DNA of 64,000 nt from the NCBI GenBank assembly GCA_932294295.1, contig OW028573.1, positions 70,719,829 to 70,783,828 of the forward strand, written 5' to 3'. The notes below the pieces were generated by a model. That model was not told the origin of the DNA and did no database searches. It saw only the letters and a program-made list of their open reading frames with translations. This document shows, in pieces, positions 44,126 through 56,100 of the stretch (its first letter is position 1; every line of letters starts with the position of its first letter). The DNA comes from Alitta virens (Eukaryota; Annelida; Polychaeta; Phyllodocida; Nereididae). Position numbers and translations under genes: made by a program.

Positions 44126-44982
44126 ATCATCGTCTCATGCACGTTTACCGGAAGAGATACTGTTAACAATGTAATTTTCATATACCATGAGCAATTATAA
44201 CCTATTCATAATTGTCATTTAATTCATGCAGTTTTAATTCACTCTGTTGTTGGTTATTGATCTACTTATACTCATGCAAAATGAGATTTTTTTTACCTGT
44301 TTATACAATTTATTCATTGTATTATGACTGTTAGAAATGTACTCCATTTGCTATACCTAGTCATGTATTATTCCATATGTTACATATCACTAATTATGAA
44401 TATTTTCAAGTCAAATATATATGACACAAATGTATTTAATCTATTTATTAAGTGGGCCTAATGAGATGATTCATTTCATGTAGTTTTTTACACAATATTT
44501 ACAACATTCTGTTGCATAAAATTTCAGCTGTCCACTTATGACAGTCTCCTGCAGTTACACACTGTAAGCACCACTGGAAATTATTAATATCGCAACATTT
44601 ATATTGCACGCTTGAGTGCATATGAAATCATACTCATGTCAACAAAATATATAAAAAGAAATAAAAACAATTAAGCAATATGTCTTAGTTTTCATTGTAT
44701 AGTATACGCATGCAAGATAAAGTTCTGTCAAAATTTAAATTGCTAATGCTGTATGAACAGGGGCGCAGTGCCCTAGGGCCCACCACTTCAAAAACTATAT
44801 TTAATAAATACTATTAAATAGATCCCACAATTTGATTCCAGGGGTCCATAGTGGGGCCAGTCCTTCCCCGTGTATGAATATAGAATAATTTACCAAGGCA
44901 GTGTAAATTGTCAGTGTAGTGTGAATGTCCATCATTATCATGCCATAAATTAACCATGGATAAATGGCTGGCCTGGAGCTCC
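44126..44982. other. PPP1R42-TMEM234 convergent 3' gap
   Basis: AT-rich; holds both 3' UTRs. AATAAA at 44660-44665 on the plus strand suits PPP1R42. No additional gene seen. Confidence 0.5.
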
Positions 44983-46498
44983 TTATGCTTTAGATGCTAC
45001 ACACAGTGCAACTCCTGCTGACACAAAGACCATTCCAGTGTACGTTTCTGAAATTAAATTTAAATAATCGTGATAAAAAATTTTATAGGAAAAAGAAAAA
45101 TTACATACTGAACATTACAAAGTTAAGGAAATACTTTCTGATAGCTTCCAAAATTACAGAACTTCAGTGAAATTGAATAAGCATCAATCATTGATTTTAA
45201 TCATCGAACTATGCCGAATAATAAATGATGAGAAGGTCATGCACTCGACTGGTACAGGAATATTCAGCTGCCCAGATTGACCTGACCTCTGATTTATATG
45301 AAAAAGTGTCTTCTTTGAAGTCTGTGCCTGTCGCCTTTTGTGTTGGAAAGTTTCTAGCCAACTAGAGGCTTCTTTCTGGGTTCCCATGCAACCAAATCAA
45401 GTGCACAACCTTATTACCAGTATTCTACGTATATCGATGGTTAAATTCACCGGCTGATGCCTATGATCTAAGGCAATGGAACTGTGACTCTATACCTAAA
45501 GACAACGGTGGTTCTCCTAATAAACGACCAGCCAGGGTTGTGAATGCAAAAGTCAATGAATTGGTTAATGGCACCGCTAGAGACACATCTGCAGATAAAA
45601 TAATTAGACATTATTAACATCTTAATCATTACATTGTTTTGACACCATCTAGGATTAACAAAATGTGCCCTACTCAATCGGTGCAAATACTACTTATAGT
45701 TCGAGTCTTCACTCACCAGCAGTTGCAAGAGTTAAATAGAAGATAACTGATCCACACTGGTTTACCAAGAATGGAACCAAGTACTGAAAATAAATATCAT
45801 GGAGTGTTATAACAACGAAGATAAGAATTTTAAATAAATATTTCACTGATAAAAATCAAAGCAGCCTTTTTTTTGCATTTTAATACTCATTCTTGAAATT
45901 TTAACAAAGATTTTTACCTTCCAATTAGTAGCCAAGTAATAGATTTCTGAGAAAAGCTGATGAACTGCATTGCTTTTCTGGATTTTCTCAATGCCTTCTC
46001 CGCCTTTCTTAATAAATGGGTTAGTACATCCCCAAAGAAAAGACACCAACACAAGCCATATGGCATCTCCTGCAAGAAATATAGACCAGATTAGGTATTA
46101 ACACAGGCACTTGCCGACAAGCTGCTCAGTACGTCAGTATAGAAAATAATTATCTCTTAACAAGTATCGCTGACAAGCGCTTGTGGTATAACCATGCATA
46201 CATTATGGACAGAATGTGAAAACTCCAACAGCAAATGTAGAATATACAGCTAAAATATCTTTTTTTTAATAATGTTATCAATTATGATTTGAGTGTTAAC
46301 TTAAAATGAACAAAATCATATCAATGAGAAAAAAAATTCCAATTAATATGGAATGGCCCCAAAACAAGAATATCTTTTATACTGTCTCATTACAGGCTAA
46401 AGAAAGAACACCATGTAAATGTTACAGCGTACAGCTCCTTTTGTATCCATATAGTACGGTTGATAATGTTGTTGTTAGTAACCCACACCTGAAATCAT
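44983..46498 (-). CDS. TMEM234: Transmembrane protein 234 homologue
   Basis: Small multi-pass membrane protein of the drug/metabolite-transporter-like TMEM234 family; its biochemical role is not well defined. Coding exons in transcript order (minus): 46489-46498, 45918-46069, 45717-45783, 45496-45588, 44983-45047; phases join to 128 aa. The first coding exon is only 10 nt (ATG ATT TCA G); it was chosen because it supplies a start codon and the needed phase before GDAIWLVLVSFLWGCTNPF. Four hydrophobic segments are visible: around LVLVSFLWG, YLVPFLVNQCGSVIFYLTLA, DVSLAVPLTNSLTFAFTTLA and TGMVFVSAGVALCVASKA (C-terminus). Family signatures are WGCTNPFIKK and NQCGS..FY. It is convergent with PPP1R42 and divergent from ROR. 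Confidence 0.9.
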
Positions 46499-46990
46499 AA
46501 TTGTGCTGATTGCTTAATGTGACATCAACAAATGCAACATCTGTTAGCTTTGGGGCTTCATCAAGTACAGAAGTTCAATCTTAAGCAACTACAGATTGCC
46601 TTAAAATTGCCAAGTGGTGAATTGAAACACAAAATTCCCTTTCCCAAGTTCCAACAACTATGATGATCACATGTAGCAGTTTCGTGTCTTTCCCGCACAG
46701 TGGCGTTTCGAAGAACACGCCCTCTGTCGTTTAACTGTAAGACTACTCGGTCATTTGCAAAATCAATTTGTCGCAATAATTGTGCTCTTTTATTGCAAGA
46801 GAGCTTAAAATACGTCATTTTATATATTTTAGACCATTATAAGACACAAAAGAGAGCGTTTATTGTGATATCTAGTAATTGTGTTAGAGGCTAATATATG
46901 CTAATATATGTGTAACATGTGAATGACCTCTTTATGCAAATTAAGTGTAGGCAGCTATTTTTATCTCTTTGTCGGGTGGATGTGTTGGAA
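46499..46990. promoter_or_regulatory. Divergent TMEM234 / ROR upstream region
   Basis: About 490 bp separate the TMEM234 start codon from the first ROR coding exon, transcribed in opposite directions. A shared promoter is likely. No core promoter element is assigned. Confidence 0.45.
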
Positions 46991-47108
46991 ATGGAGGCAC
47001 AAGCGGTTTGCGAGATGAACCAGGTGCAAGAAGACCTTGTATCATGTCCACCTTCCTTGCAGAATGCACAGTTACAATCAGTCGTCAAAATGACGACAAA
47101 CATGAAAG
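46991..47108 (+). CDS. ROR: ROR alternative first coding exon 1A
   Basis: ATG followed by 39 codons ([20 protein letters not shown], then a Gln-rich stretch ending KMTTNMK) and a strong donor G|GTAAGA leaving phase 1, which fits the DBD exon at 62451. An in-frame upstream ATG exists at 46919. It resembles the short N-terminal regions that distinguish ROR isoforms from alternative promoters. Assignment to ROR rests on strand, phase and lack of any other plus-strand gene. Confidence 0.6.
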
Positions 47109-50100
47109 GTAAGAGCCTGGATACAACAAGTATAACACTTACCAAAGTCTGATGATCAGCTGTTAGCTTGCAAACATGGAGGAAGGAAAATGGCGCTAAA
47201 CGACTCTAGCCATGTGTGTTGCAGAATTCCGTTTACTAACAGTTATCTGAGTGATAAGAACATTTAACAGCATGTGTATCGGATTCTTGGGGTTTTGGGG
47301 AATGAGTTATAACCATTGTTTGGGTAGTTTTAATTGAATCCATGATGCAAACAGCGGTGACGCGTTGTTGTTATGTTGTGGGTTCTCTGTGACGAAACAT
47401 TCAACAGACTCTCCCCCGACAGTGACACACCCCCTGGCCTGGCAGAGGAGTCGCGTTGAGACTTCTGAGCGTACATGTGGTTTTAACATGTGGTTTTATT
47501 ACCTTGTGCAGGGAAAGGCATGTTTTATTGGGGGTAAATTCAGACCCCAACTTGGCCAAGATCAGAAAGAACAACCTTGACATTGATATTGCAGATCGAT
47601 CAATTGGAGGTCCTTAATCAAAAAAAAAAAAAAAAAATAGTTGACATTGAATTGATGATTGATGGTTTTCTCTGACTCTCAGGAAAATGCTTCTCATAGG
47701 GACCACTGCAATTTTTCACTATATCATTTTCATAGCCTAGAAAGAGAATTACATATTTTTGCGCTGTCAGTGAAATAGCAGGGGACAATAATGACATTCA
47801 GGGATGTTTTCCAAAACATTTATTCTGACAGAGAAAGACCTATAGATCTACTGTGTTATTTCTGTTGGTCAGAATATTTTTGAAACACCCCTGTCGGAAT
47901 GTCGTTACTATCTCCTGCAACTTCGTTGACAACGCAAGCTTCGTTGACGGTGCAGTATGACGGTCCACCGCTACTTTTGCAACTTGAATTGAAAATGGAA
48001 ATTCATCTCAGTTGCCGACCGAGACAGAAAATTTATGTATTTGGTATGATTGCTTGCTTTCGGCTGGGTTGTAATTATATTTGACAAAAAAAAATTTAAA
48101 TTTATGATGCCAGAATTATATAAATATATTCTATATGCATGATAGTTCTCTGTGCAGTACAGTGAAAGAAGTGTTTTAATGATTTGGTCCATCAGATTTA
48201 TGAAAAGCAAGGGGAGTTTGCATGGCTAAAAAATAAAATACAATTATATTTCATCTGTGAATACACAGACTGATATGTGTATATTTTGCAAACACATGTA
48301 ATGCATTGGTCAATAAGGTTTATTGACGAGACGAGATGAATGTAATTTCAACAGCTGTATAGACTGGGCTCGTCTGTGTGAGAGGAATTAAATTGGGCAA
48401 AATGTAATGTTAGATTTTTATTTGTTTATGCAGAGGATGGACTGTCTTCGTACTTATGAAATATGATTCATTGTATGGTCAAGATATAGCTATGTATGGA
48501 TGTCATGTAAGAAATTGAGACGAGTCACTAACCGGCAGGTTACCATGAAGTTGATTAAAACCAAGAAAAAATGCGCTCTCGAGACTTGAATTTTGGGTTA
48601 TCAACCTGTAGGTCTCTGCAAACAGTGGGGTCAAGTATCATTTCAAGGAATCGGAAAGTAGTTCAGTGTGCAAATTCAGATTCTATATATTCGGTGTCAT
48701 CAACTGTTTATAAGCAATATTAAGGCTTATTAATGGTCCCTGTTTGTTGGATCGAAGATGAAAAGGATCTTTTTTTAACTGAACTGGTATTATAGAGGTT
48801 TCTGAAGGTTTTGAAATTTTGATTAGGAGAGCTGGATATTTTTGGGTGGGGACGACCTCTGGAATACACTTCAATTCATAATTCACTGATTGATGAATAT
48901 TTGCCTGCACAACTTCAACTAGTTGCTTGTATTGAGCTGGCTGTCTGTACAATATTTGTTTAATTGGCATTGGTTAGTATCAATTTAGTACAAATTCTTA
49001 CCATCAAGAGGTGTAATAATTTGATGCTGAAGTGCGAGTAGACAGGATCGAAGCAGCTGTGCAGCTGCATCAAATTACAACAACGTGATTTCCCTCTGAT
49101 GTGCAGTGCTTGATTGAGTTCATTCATTATGGCCGTGTGCTAATAAATAACTGAGCAGTGTGTTATTGGATGGCTCTAAATGTGTCATGTTGACAAACGC
49201 AGTATGGCACTGGGTCAGTAGAGTGAGGAACCCAGTGACCATTTGGGTCAGTTGGCCAGGAACACCTGTAGCAGGCATGCAGGCAGGCAGCTCAGCTTCT
49301 AGGATGCCTGCCTGGCTGACTGGCCTAGTGAGCCAGAGACCCACCTGTTGCGTAATGCTTTGTTGTCCTCACTGGGTCTGCAGGTCACCAGGTCATTAGT
49401 GTCACTCAGTGTGTGTATGTTTGGGTGTGCACTGCTTGGCTGAATGAGTTAGTGAGTGAGGCTTATGAATGAACCTCATTGAATGGCAGTTTGTGTTCTA
49501 GAATGGGGAAGTGTCATTCATTAAAGGATCAGGAGATCCTCTAAATTAGGCCCAAATATGTTCCAGCTACAGAAGTGGTAATTTGTCTACACAATTGATG
49601 TTATGCTGTAAATATATCCATGCTATCATTGGCAGTCATATGAAACAAATTTGATAGGATTATTTTAAAAGGTTATTATTAAGGCCTGCATTCACTTTTT
49701 TTTTGCAATGAAGTTCACCAATAACAGGATACATAATATTATAACATTGTAGCTATTTAGTTGGATCAATATAGCTTTTATTCAGAATTTCTAATAAAGA
49801 ATATATTTAACCCTTGCGCCAGTCATCAGAAGTCATTCCCTAAGTGCTATACATTTTTTATCTTTTTGTATGAGTTTTTTCTTTTCTCATGAATTGAGTT
49901 TGCAAAGCTTTAATGTTTAACTTCGACTAATAATAGTCCTGAAAATATATTAGGTTTTGCTCTGTGTTGAACCATACTGCTGTATTTTTGTTGTGTAGAT
50001 TTTGCAGATATATTATGTTCAAATGGAAAAGTTGGCCAGCTTGTAAATCTAATTTAATTTAAAAGTGGGGAAATAACTTATAAAAAGAAAAATCTTCTGT

Positions 50101-53100
50101 AAATATAGTGTTCTTTTAAGTTTATTCATGTCATGGACTGAAAACAGAAAATGAACGATATTACATACAAAATGCAAGGATGATGAAACACGAAGGGTAT
50201 TGTACAAATGTAGTATGATTGAGTAGCCTCGAATTATTTCAATTGAGTTATTACAGAGCAAACTTCAATTTTTCTCATCATGATATATATTAAGATAATA
50301 TGAAAAAAGTGTTTGCTCAAAAATTTGTGCGAGGGAAAAAAAAACACAAAACAGATGGCTTTAATTTCCACTTCAAAAGCAGATGTCAGGAATTCTCAGA
50401 ATTTAGACAAATATATTATTGTAGAGAAGGCTTCACCAGTGAAAGTTGAACGCGTTATTTATGCGAAGTGTTGTGTGCCCCTGGGAACTCTCACCCATAT
50501 TCGAGTGAAATACTTTTAAAGTCCATCCACTTAAATTTGTAAATGATGTCAATTTGTCGATTTGATGGTTGTGTAATTTTCTGGGAACGATTCAGATCCT
50601 AAGTGGAGTTCGCAATCTCCTGATGGCATCCGTAGTTAGTCCTGCATCAGCAGCAATATAATTGTTTGCTATTATGGGTCATTATGGGTTATCATGGGGG
50701 ATCCAGGGGGGTAAAAGAGTCCCCTAGCATTTGTCATGATCGCCATCACCCCTATTGTTGTATTCCACACTATTACTGAATTTCCATGCGCTGCCCATGT
50801 CCCTTTAATGGATAGCATTCTTGGCAAAGTTCACAAAATTGTAAATATTCAGTTGGTCTAATTTACTGTGACAGGTTGTATGTCTGAATGGTGAAAGAAT
50901 TTTTTTCATCAAGTTATTATGTTGCACATGCATGTATAATTTTCAGTTTACTGCCATGTTAAAATGTCTGTACAAAACTTAGAAAACTGCAGGATGCATC
51001 CCCTTGAGTTATCTTTCAATCCAAAGTGATATAGATTGCTGGTAAATAATCTTGTTGATATGATCATAGCATTAAGATAAGAAGTGCATGATAACAATGC
51101 CCCTGTGTGAATTTATAGTCGTCTTCAGTTTTCATTGAATAACTGCAAATTTATTTGCTGCTGCATTAATTATAGTAAATAATATTTTAGTGTTTTAGCA
51201 CTAGTGCATTTGCTGGTTGTTGCTGTTCTGTTGCAAGAAGGGCCTTGGGAGTGTTATGGGATCTTGTGGAAAAAAGTCTAATGTAGATCGTAGAAGGGGG
51301 TGGTAGCAGCCTGCTAGCTTATACAGCTCCGGTTTGCCAACTTTTCTCTGTGACCAAAACTTTCTGTCACTCACCCCGGGCGAAATGTGACCATTGCAGG
51401 GCTCTCCACAGTGGCGATTTGCTTGGCTGCTCGTGCCCAGGAATGCGTTCTATCGGAATGCGCCTTCTAAACTCCGCACAGACGATTAATCTTGCAAAGT
51501 AAATTCAAAGACTACGACTTTATTGATTTATGTAGAAAACAGTTAGAGTCTGCAAGCACTTGGGAGTCTGTAAAAAAACTTTTTCTACTGTAGAATGCTA
51601 CATGTTAAAGTTATCCACTGTAAATGGTTGCAGGGGTTTTCTTTTAAAGTCCTTGAGGAAAACCCTGTTTCTACTTGGGGCGCTTGTCACCATTCATGAA
51701 TATAGTCCCCCCCTCAAACATGTGACTATTTTGACAGATACTATACGCTGTGTTTTATCATAAGAATAGATAACTGCGTAGAAGCTAAACTATCTGCGTA
51801 GCATTACTGCGGTTTTTTTGGGATGAGTAACATGTTAGACATGGTTACATGTAAGAGCATTTTATCTTGAATTGAAAACCCAGTCAGATATATTTAAAGA
51901 GAGTAAAAAAAAAAAAGTAATGTTCACCGCTTGACTGGCTTGTGATTGAATTGAAATAAAACAGAATAGCAAGAAGTCTCAGACTACTGGAGATGGCCAT
52001 GTCGTAACCAAACATAGCTTTGTTTACTCTGGCATTCTTCTATTATTACAACATTCCCTGTACAGCTTCTTACATGTAAGAGATGGGTTGATAATAGAAG
52101 AAAGATAGAAAAGAAATAAAAAGTCCTCAGACACTTTCAAGAGCACTTCTTTCTGGACTCATGGTCACATTCTGTTAAACTTAGAACTTGCTTAGAATTT
52201 AGGTTTAGGCCCTACGGTGTTTACTTGGTGTATTTTAAGACCCTGGTGGCGCAACATTTAGAGAATGGGGCTGTCCTTTTGAATACAATGTTCTCTGCTT
52301 AAGTTCAAGAAAAGCATAGGTTGCATTTTCTAGGATTAATGAGGGTGATACACAGAATTTTCAATGAATGCAGGCGATTTGTTTAAATTTAATGTGATTT
52401 ATTTTTTTATTTTATTGAAATATATTTACAATAGGTAGAATGTCGAGCTAAAATTAAAACTGTTTTACATGTAACCCAATACAATTTATGATCAAAGATC
52501 CAACAGAATTTTTTGCAAATATTGTTGGTGTCCTAAAACTGTGTCATTATCCCATTGCATGTCTGTCTAGTAGTGTAGTAGAATTACTAGGAATACCAAA
52601 TACTGGCAAATAGGCCTTGCATGGGGTAAAATATCATGAATATCCAGCATTATACATTTACTGTATTATTGGGTTTATTTGCATGACTGAGTCGTAATAA
52701 CCCAAATAACCCTGCTGACTATAATTCAAAATAATGTGCCATGTGAGGGCCATGTCCATGGATGCATGTAGGCAGACTGATGTATAGCCTGGCATCATGG
52801 CATGTCATGCTTTCTTACATGCAGCTGCTCCTCTGTGTAGTTTCAACACGACTTTGATATTTATGGTTTCTGAACTTTCAACTAACTTGTGTTCTCAGAG
52901 GGGAGGACACTGACCCTGTGACCTTGAGATCTTAGGACCGAGGTTAAATTCACCCCATGTGCGGTCACAGTGTAACCCCCCCCCCCCCCCCAAAAAAAAA
53001 AAAAAAAAGAAAAGACCACTCTCTTAATACGACATCTATTATAAGACTACTAGAGACTACTAAACTGTCCCTAAACTGTTAATACAATCAGAGGCGGATC

Positions 53101-56100
53101 CAGAAATTTGCAAGGGGGTGGTGCATTGATAGCAACTAATTAGCAAGCACTGAAGGTGAAGCGCCGGCCTTTTAGGGCCATAAATGCCATTAATTTTGGC
53201 CTTCAGTGGCGGCCCACTGTACAAGCATGGAGTCATAAGCTTATGACTCCATGTTACAAGTAAATTTCAGCATTGCTCTAATCATGAAGTCATAAGCTGA
53301 AACATTGAAATGTGGAAATTCGCAATCCAACAATGATGTGTTGCTATCATGCCACAGAATCTTACTTAGTTCAAAAGCAGAAACATTGAACTGTGGAAAT
53401 CCAACAATGATGTGTTGCGTATGCCACAGAATCTAACATGCCTATTATACGATATCTTGCATTCCTAGCATGTAATAGTTTCCCCACTGAAGAATTAATT
53501 GTAAGCTCTACACCAAGGGATCAAAGAGCCCAGTAGTATTGATGCTGGGCCCTGACAGTCTCAGGTTGAAGGGTGGATAATTATCTCGAAGACAATTAAA
53601 GACCTGTAACTTTTTTTTTCCTTGGCAGAAGAGTTCCTTTATCTGGTGTCAGCTCAAGGATCCGTTTATCCCATGAATGATTGCCAAAGAAATGTCCTTC
53701 GTTTTTGCTCAGTTTCTGCCATTATGGTCTGGCATTTACAAAATCTTGCTAGAAATTGTGAGGTCGTGAATATTATTTTCACTTGACGATCAAGTTAAAG
53801 GTTTGTTTACATACTAGTTAACTAGTACTGTCTTATCATGTAAACACGAATATTCAGCATATATAGACATCCTTTACACTATTGTTGCTTAATTAGCTTA
53901 ATTGGTTAGTGTTTAAAAGCTATAAAAAAAAATATATATTACATTCTATATAGTTAATTCTTCATTTAAACGCATATATATTACTGTAATTTTGCTGATA
54001 AATTCACTGTACGTTTGCAGGCTTTGTACTGACTATAGTTAACTTTATGACCATTGCTGATGATTAGACAGCTGGTATATGTATACAACTACAGCTGTAG
54101 CCTGTAGATGCATAGTAGCAGCAGCAGCTGTATTTCATAAAATCCAGCAGTTGCTCAATCAAGCCAATGTCATCGATCAGTGATCAGTGATTGACTATAA
54201 CCGATATTGCGATAATTTGGTTGGGTGTGTTGGCTTCTGCTGAGCACTGGTTTTGCATAGAGTCAGTGTTTGTTGTTAGCGGATCAGTGGCGACCTCTGT
54301 AGGTGGTGAGGGGAGGTTGCCTCCACTCTGATAACTATTCGGGCTACCTGGCTTCTGTGTTAATATGTCAGTGGAGCGAGGCTGCTTTTGCCACGAAAAC
54401 CACGGCTTGCAAGATATTTCCTGGATGTCAGAGAACCTAGGGAAATTCCCCTTTAGTCTGGTCAACTTATAAAATAGAGCACTGGGCCACTGAACCGATT
54501 GTGAAAACATCCTCAATGTTTACAGTTAATAAATGCTACCGAATGCAAGTCTCTGTGCCGGATGAGTTAGTTCTGTGTGTGTACAGTAAACAATAACATG
54601 TTTTGGTAGTCTTTTGGTCTTGTGTGGAATAACAGAGGAAAAAAATAAACATTGGTGCTGAAATTCTGATGTATTGCGCATTGTAAAAATTTGATGTCTG
54701 ATTGAACTAAATTTAGTCAAGTGACTTAAGTTTTACATGGGTGATTTTCTGAGCAAAACTTGAGAAAGTGATTTACTGGAGATGAAATTAATATTTCGAT
54801 CTTTTATCCGTTTGAATTTAACTGAATAGAATTGATATAATGAAGAAATCCACAAATTGACCTGATGGCAAGGTTAGGTAGTTTCATGGCTAAGCCATGG
54901 TACTTATTACTTATGCAAGTTATTTTCATAGATATGAAATAGAAGAATTCTATTTTATTGGTAATTTTACAGTATTTTATTTATATTTACTTATTATATA
55001 ATGTTCTTCATATTATCTAAATGCAACTCTTTCAAAAGCTGATTTAATCATATTCCTGAATCGGACGATCCATCATCACTCTTATTTATGCGTAGTAATC
55101 TAAATTCAAATTAATTGAAATTAATTATGCTTTGTCATGCATTTGTAATGTCATTTCTATTACTATGAGAGCTTCACGGAACTGCTGTGGCGTCAGTGAC
55201 ATTTTGACACAACGATATATGTCCCTTCAAAACAAGTGACAGTGAAATTACATGAGTCAACCTTTGTAGTGTGATGGGACCTCAGTCTATTATCATTCAT
55301 GCTGTCATTCTGTTGAAATTAGTGATAACTCTTAATGTATATGAATTTCACTAGCCTGTGGCAATGCATGGACATGCGTGCTTTAAAATAATTTGCTTCA
55401 TTTAGATTCAGTTGGATTCATATATAGAAGTGCTGCTCTTAATTAAATTTTCTAATTGATTGAATAATAATCCTTCACAAGACACATTGATGTTTCTAGC
55501 TCTTTCGTGGTCATTTAACTTCAGAACTGCAGTACTTAACTTTTATGTCATCAACTGAAGTTCACTTGACTTAACTTATAAATACTTCACTTGGCTTAAC
55601 TTATAAATTCTTCACTTAACTTATAAATACAACAGTCGTGCCAGGTAGTACACAGTAATTAACAATACCGGGTCAATTTGTTAATTTCTTTACTTATTTA
55701 TAACAAATACAATTTTATAAAATTAATATATATAATGGTTTTGCTACATTTCACAATGAAAAACCCAGTAAAATAGCCGAAGCATTTTGGAAAGTTCTAC
55801 ATGAAATGTCAAAAGGCAAGTAGAAGTCCAGTCTAAACGGAGGGAGAATGATACTCAATGTCACTAGGCAAACAGTAGGAGTTGGGCTGAGGATTATGTT
55901 ATTCTGTTGGCTCACTTGGTTGAGTAAGAAAACTTAGCCCTGTCCAGGTTCATGGTATTTATGATGTATCACTTGTCAGGGGATCTTTATTTTATAATGT
56001 TAAACTAGATAGTGCTGTCTATTGTATTTAAGCCTTGAAAATGTCACACAAAAAAAATAGAAATATATTTCCCTATACATGTATGCCACATAGCTGTTAT

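Noticed and set aside
48683..48970. 95-codon minus-strand open frame in ROR intron 1
   Set aside because: Amino-acid mix is protein-like, but I recognise no family, and there is no supporting splice or promoter context; a database search would decide.
52236..52310. tRNA gene-like segment (GGTGGCGCAACATTTAGAG)
   Set aside because: No cloverleaf with paired acceptor arm could be drawn by eye and the B box is degenerate; more likely a SINE head remnant.
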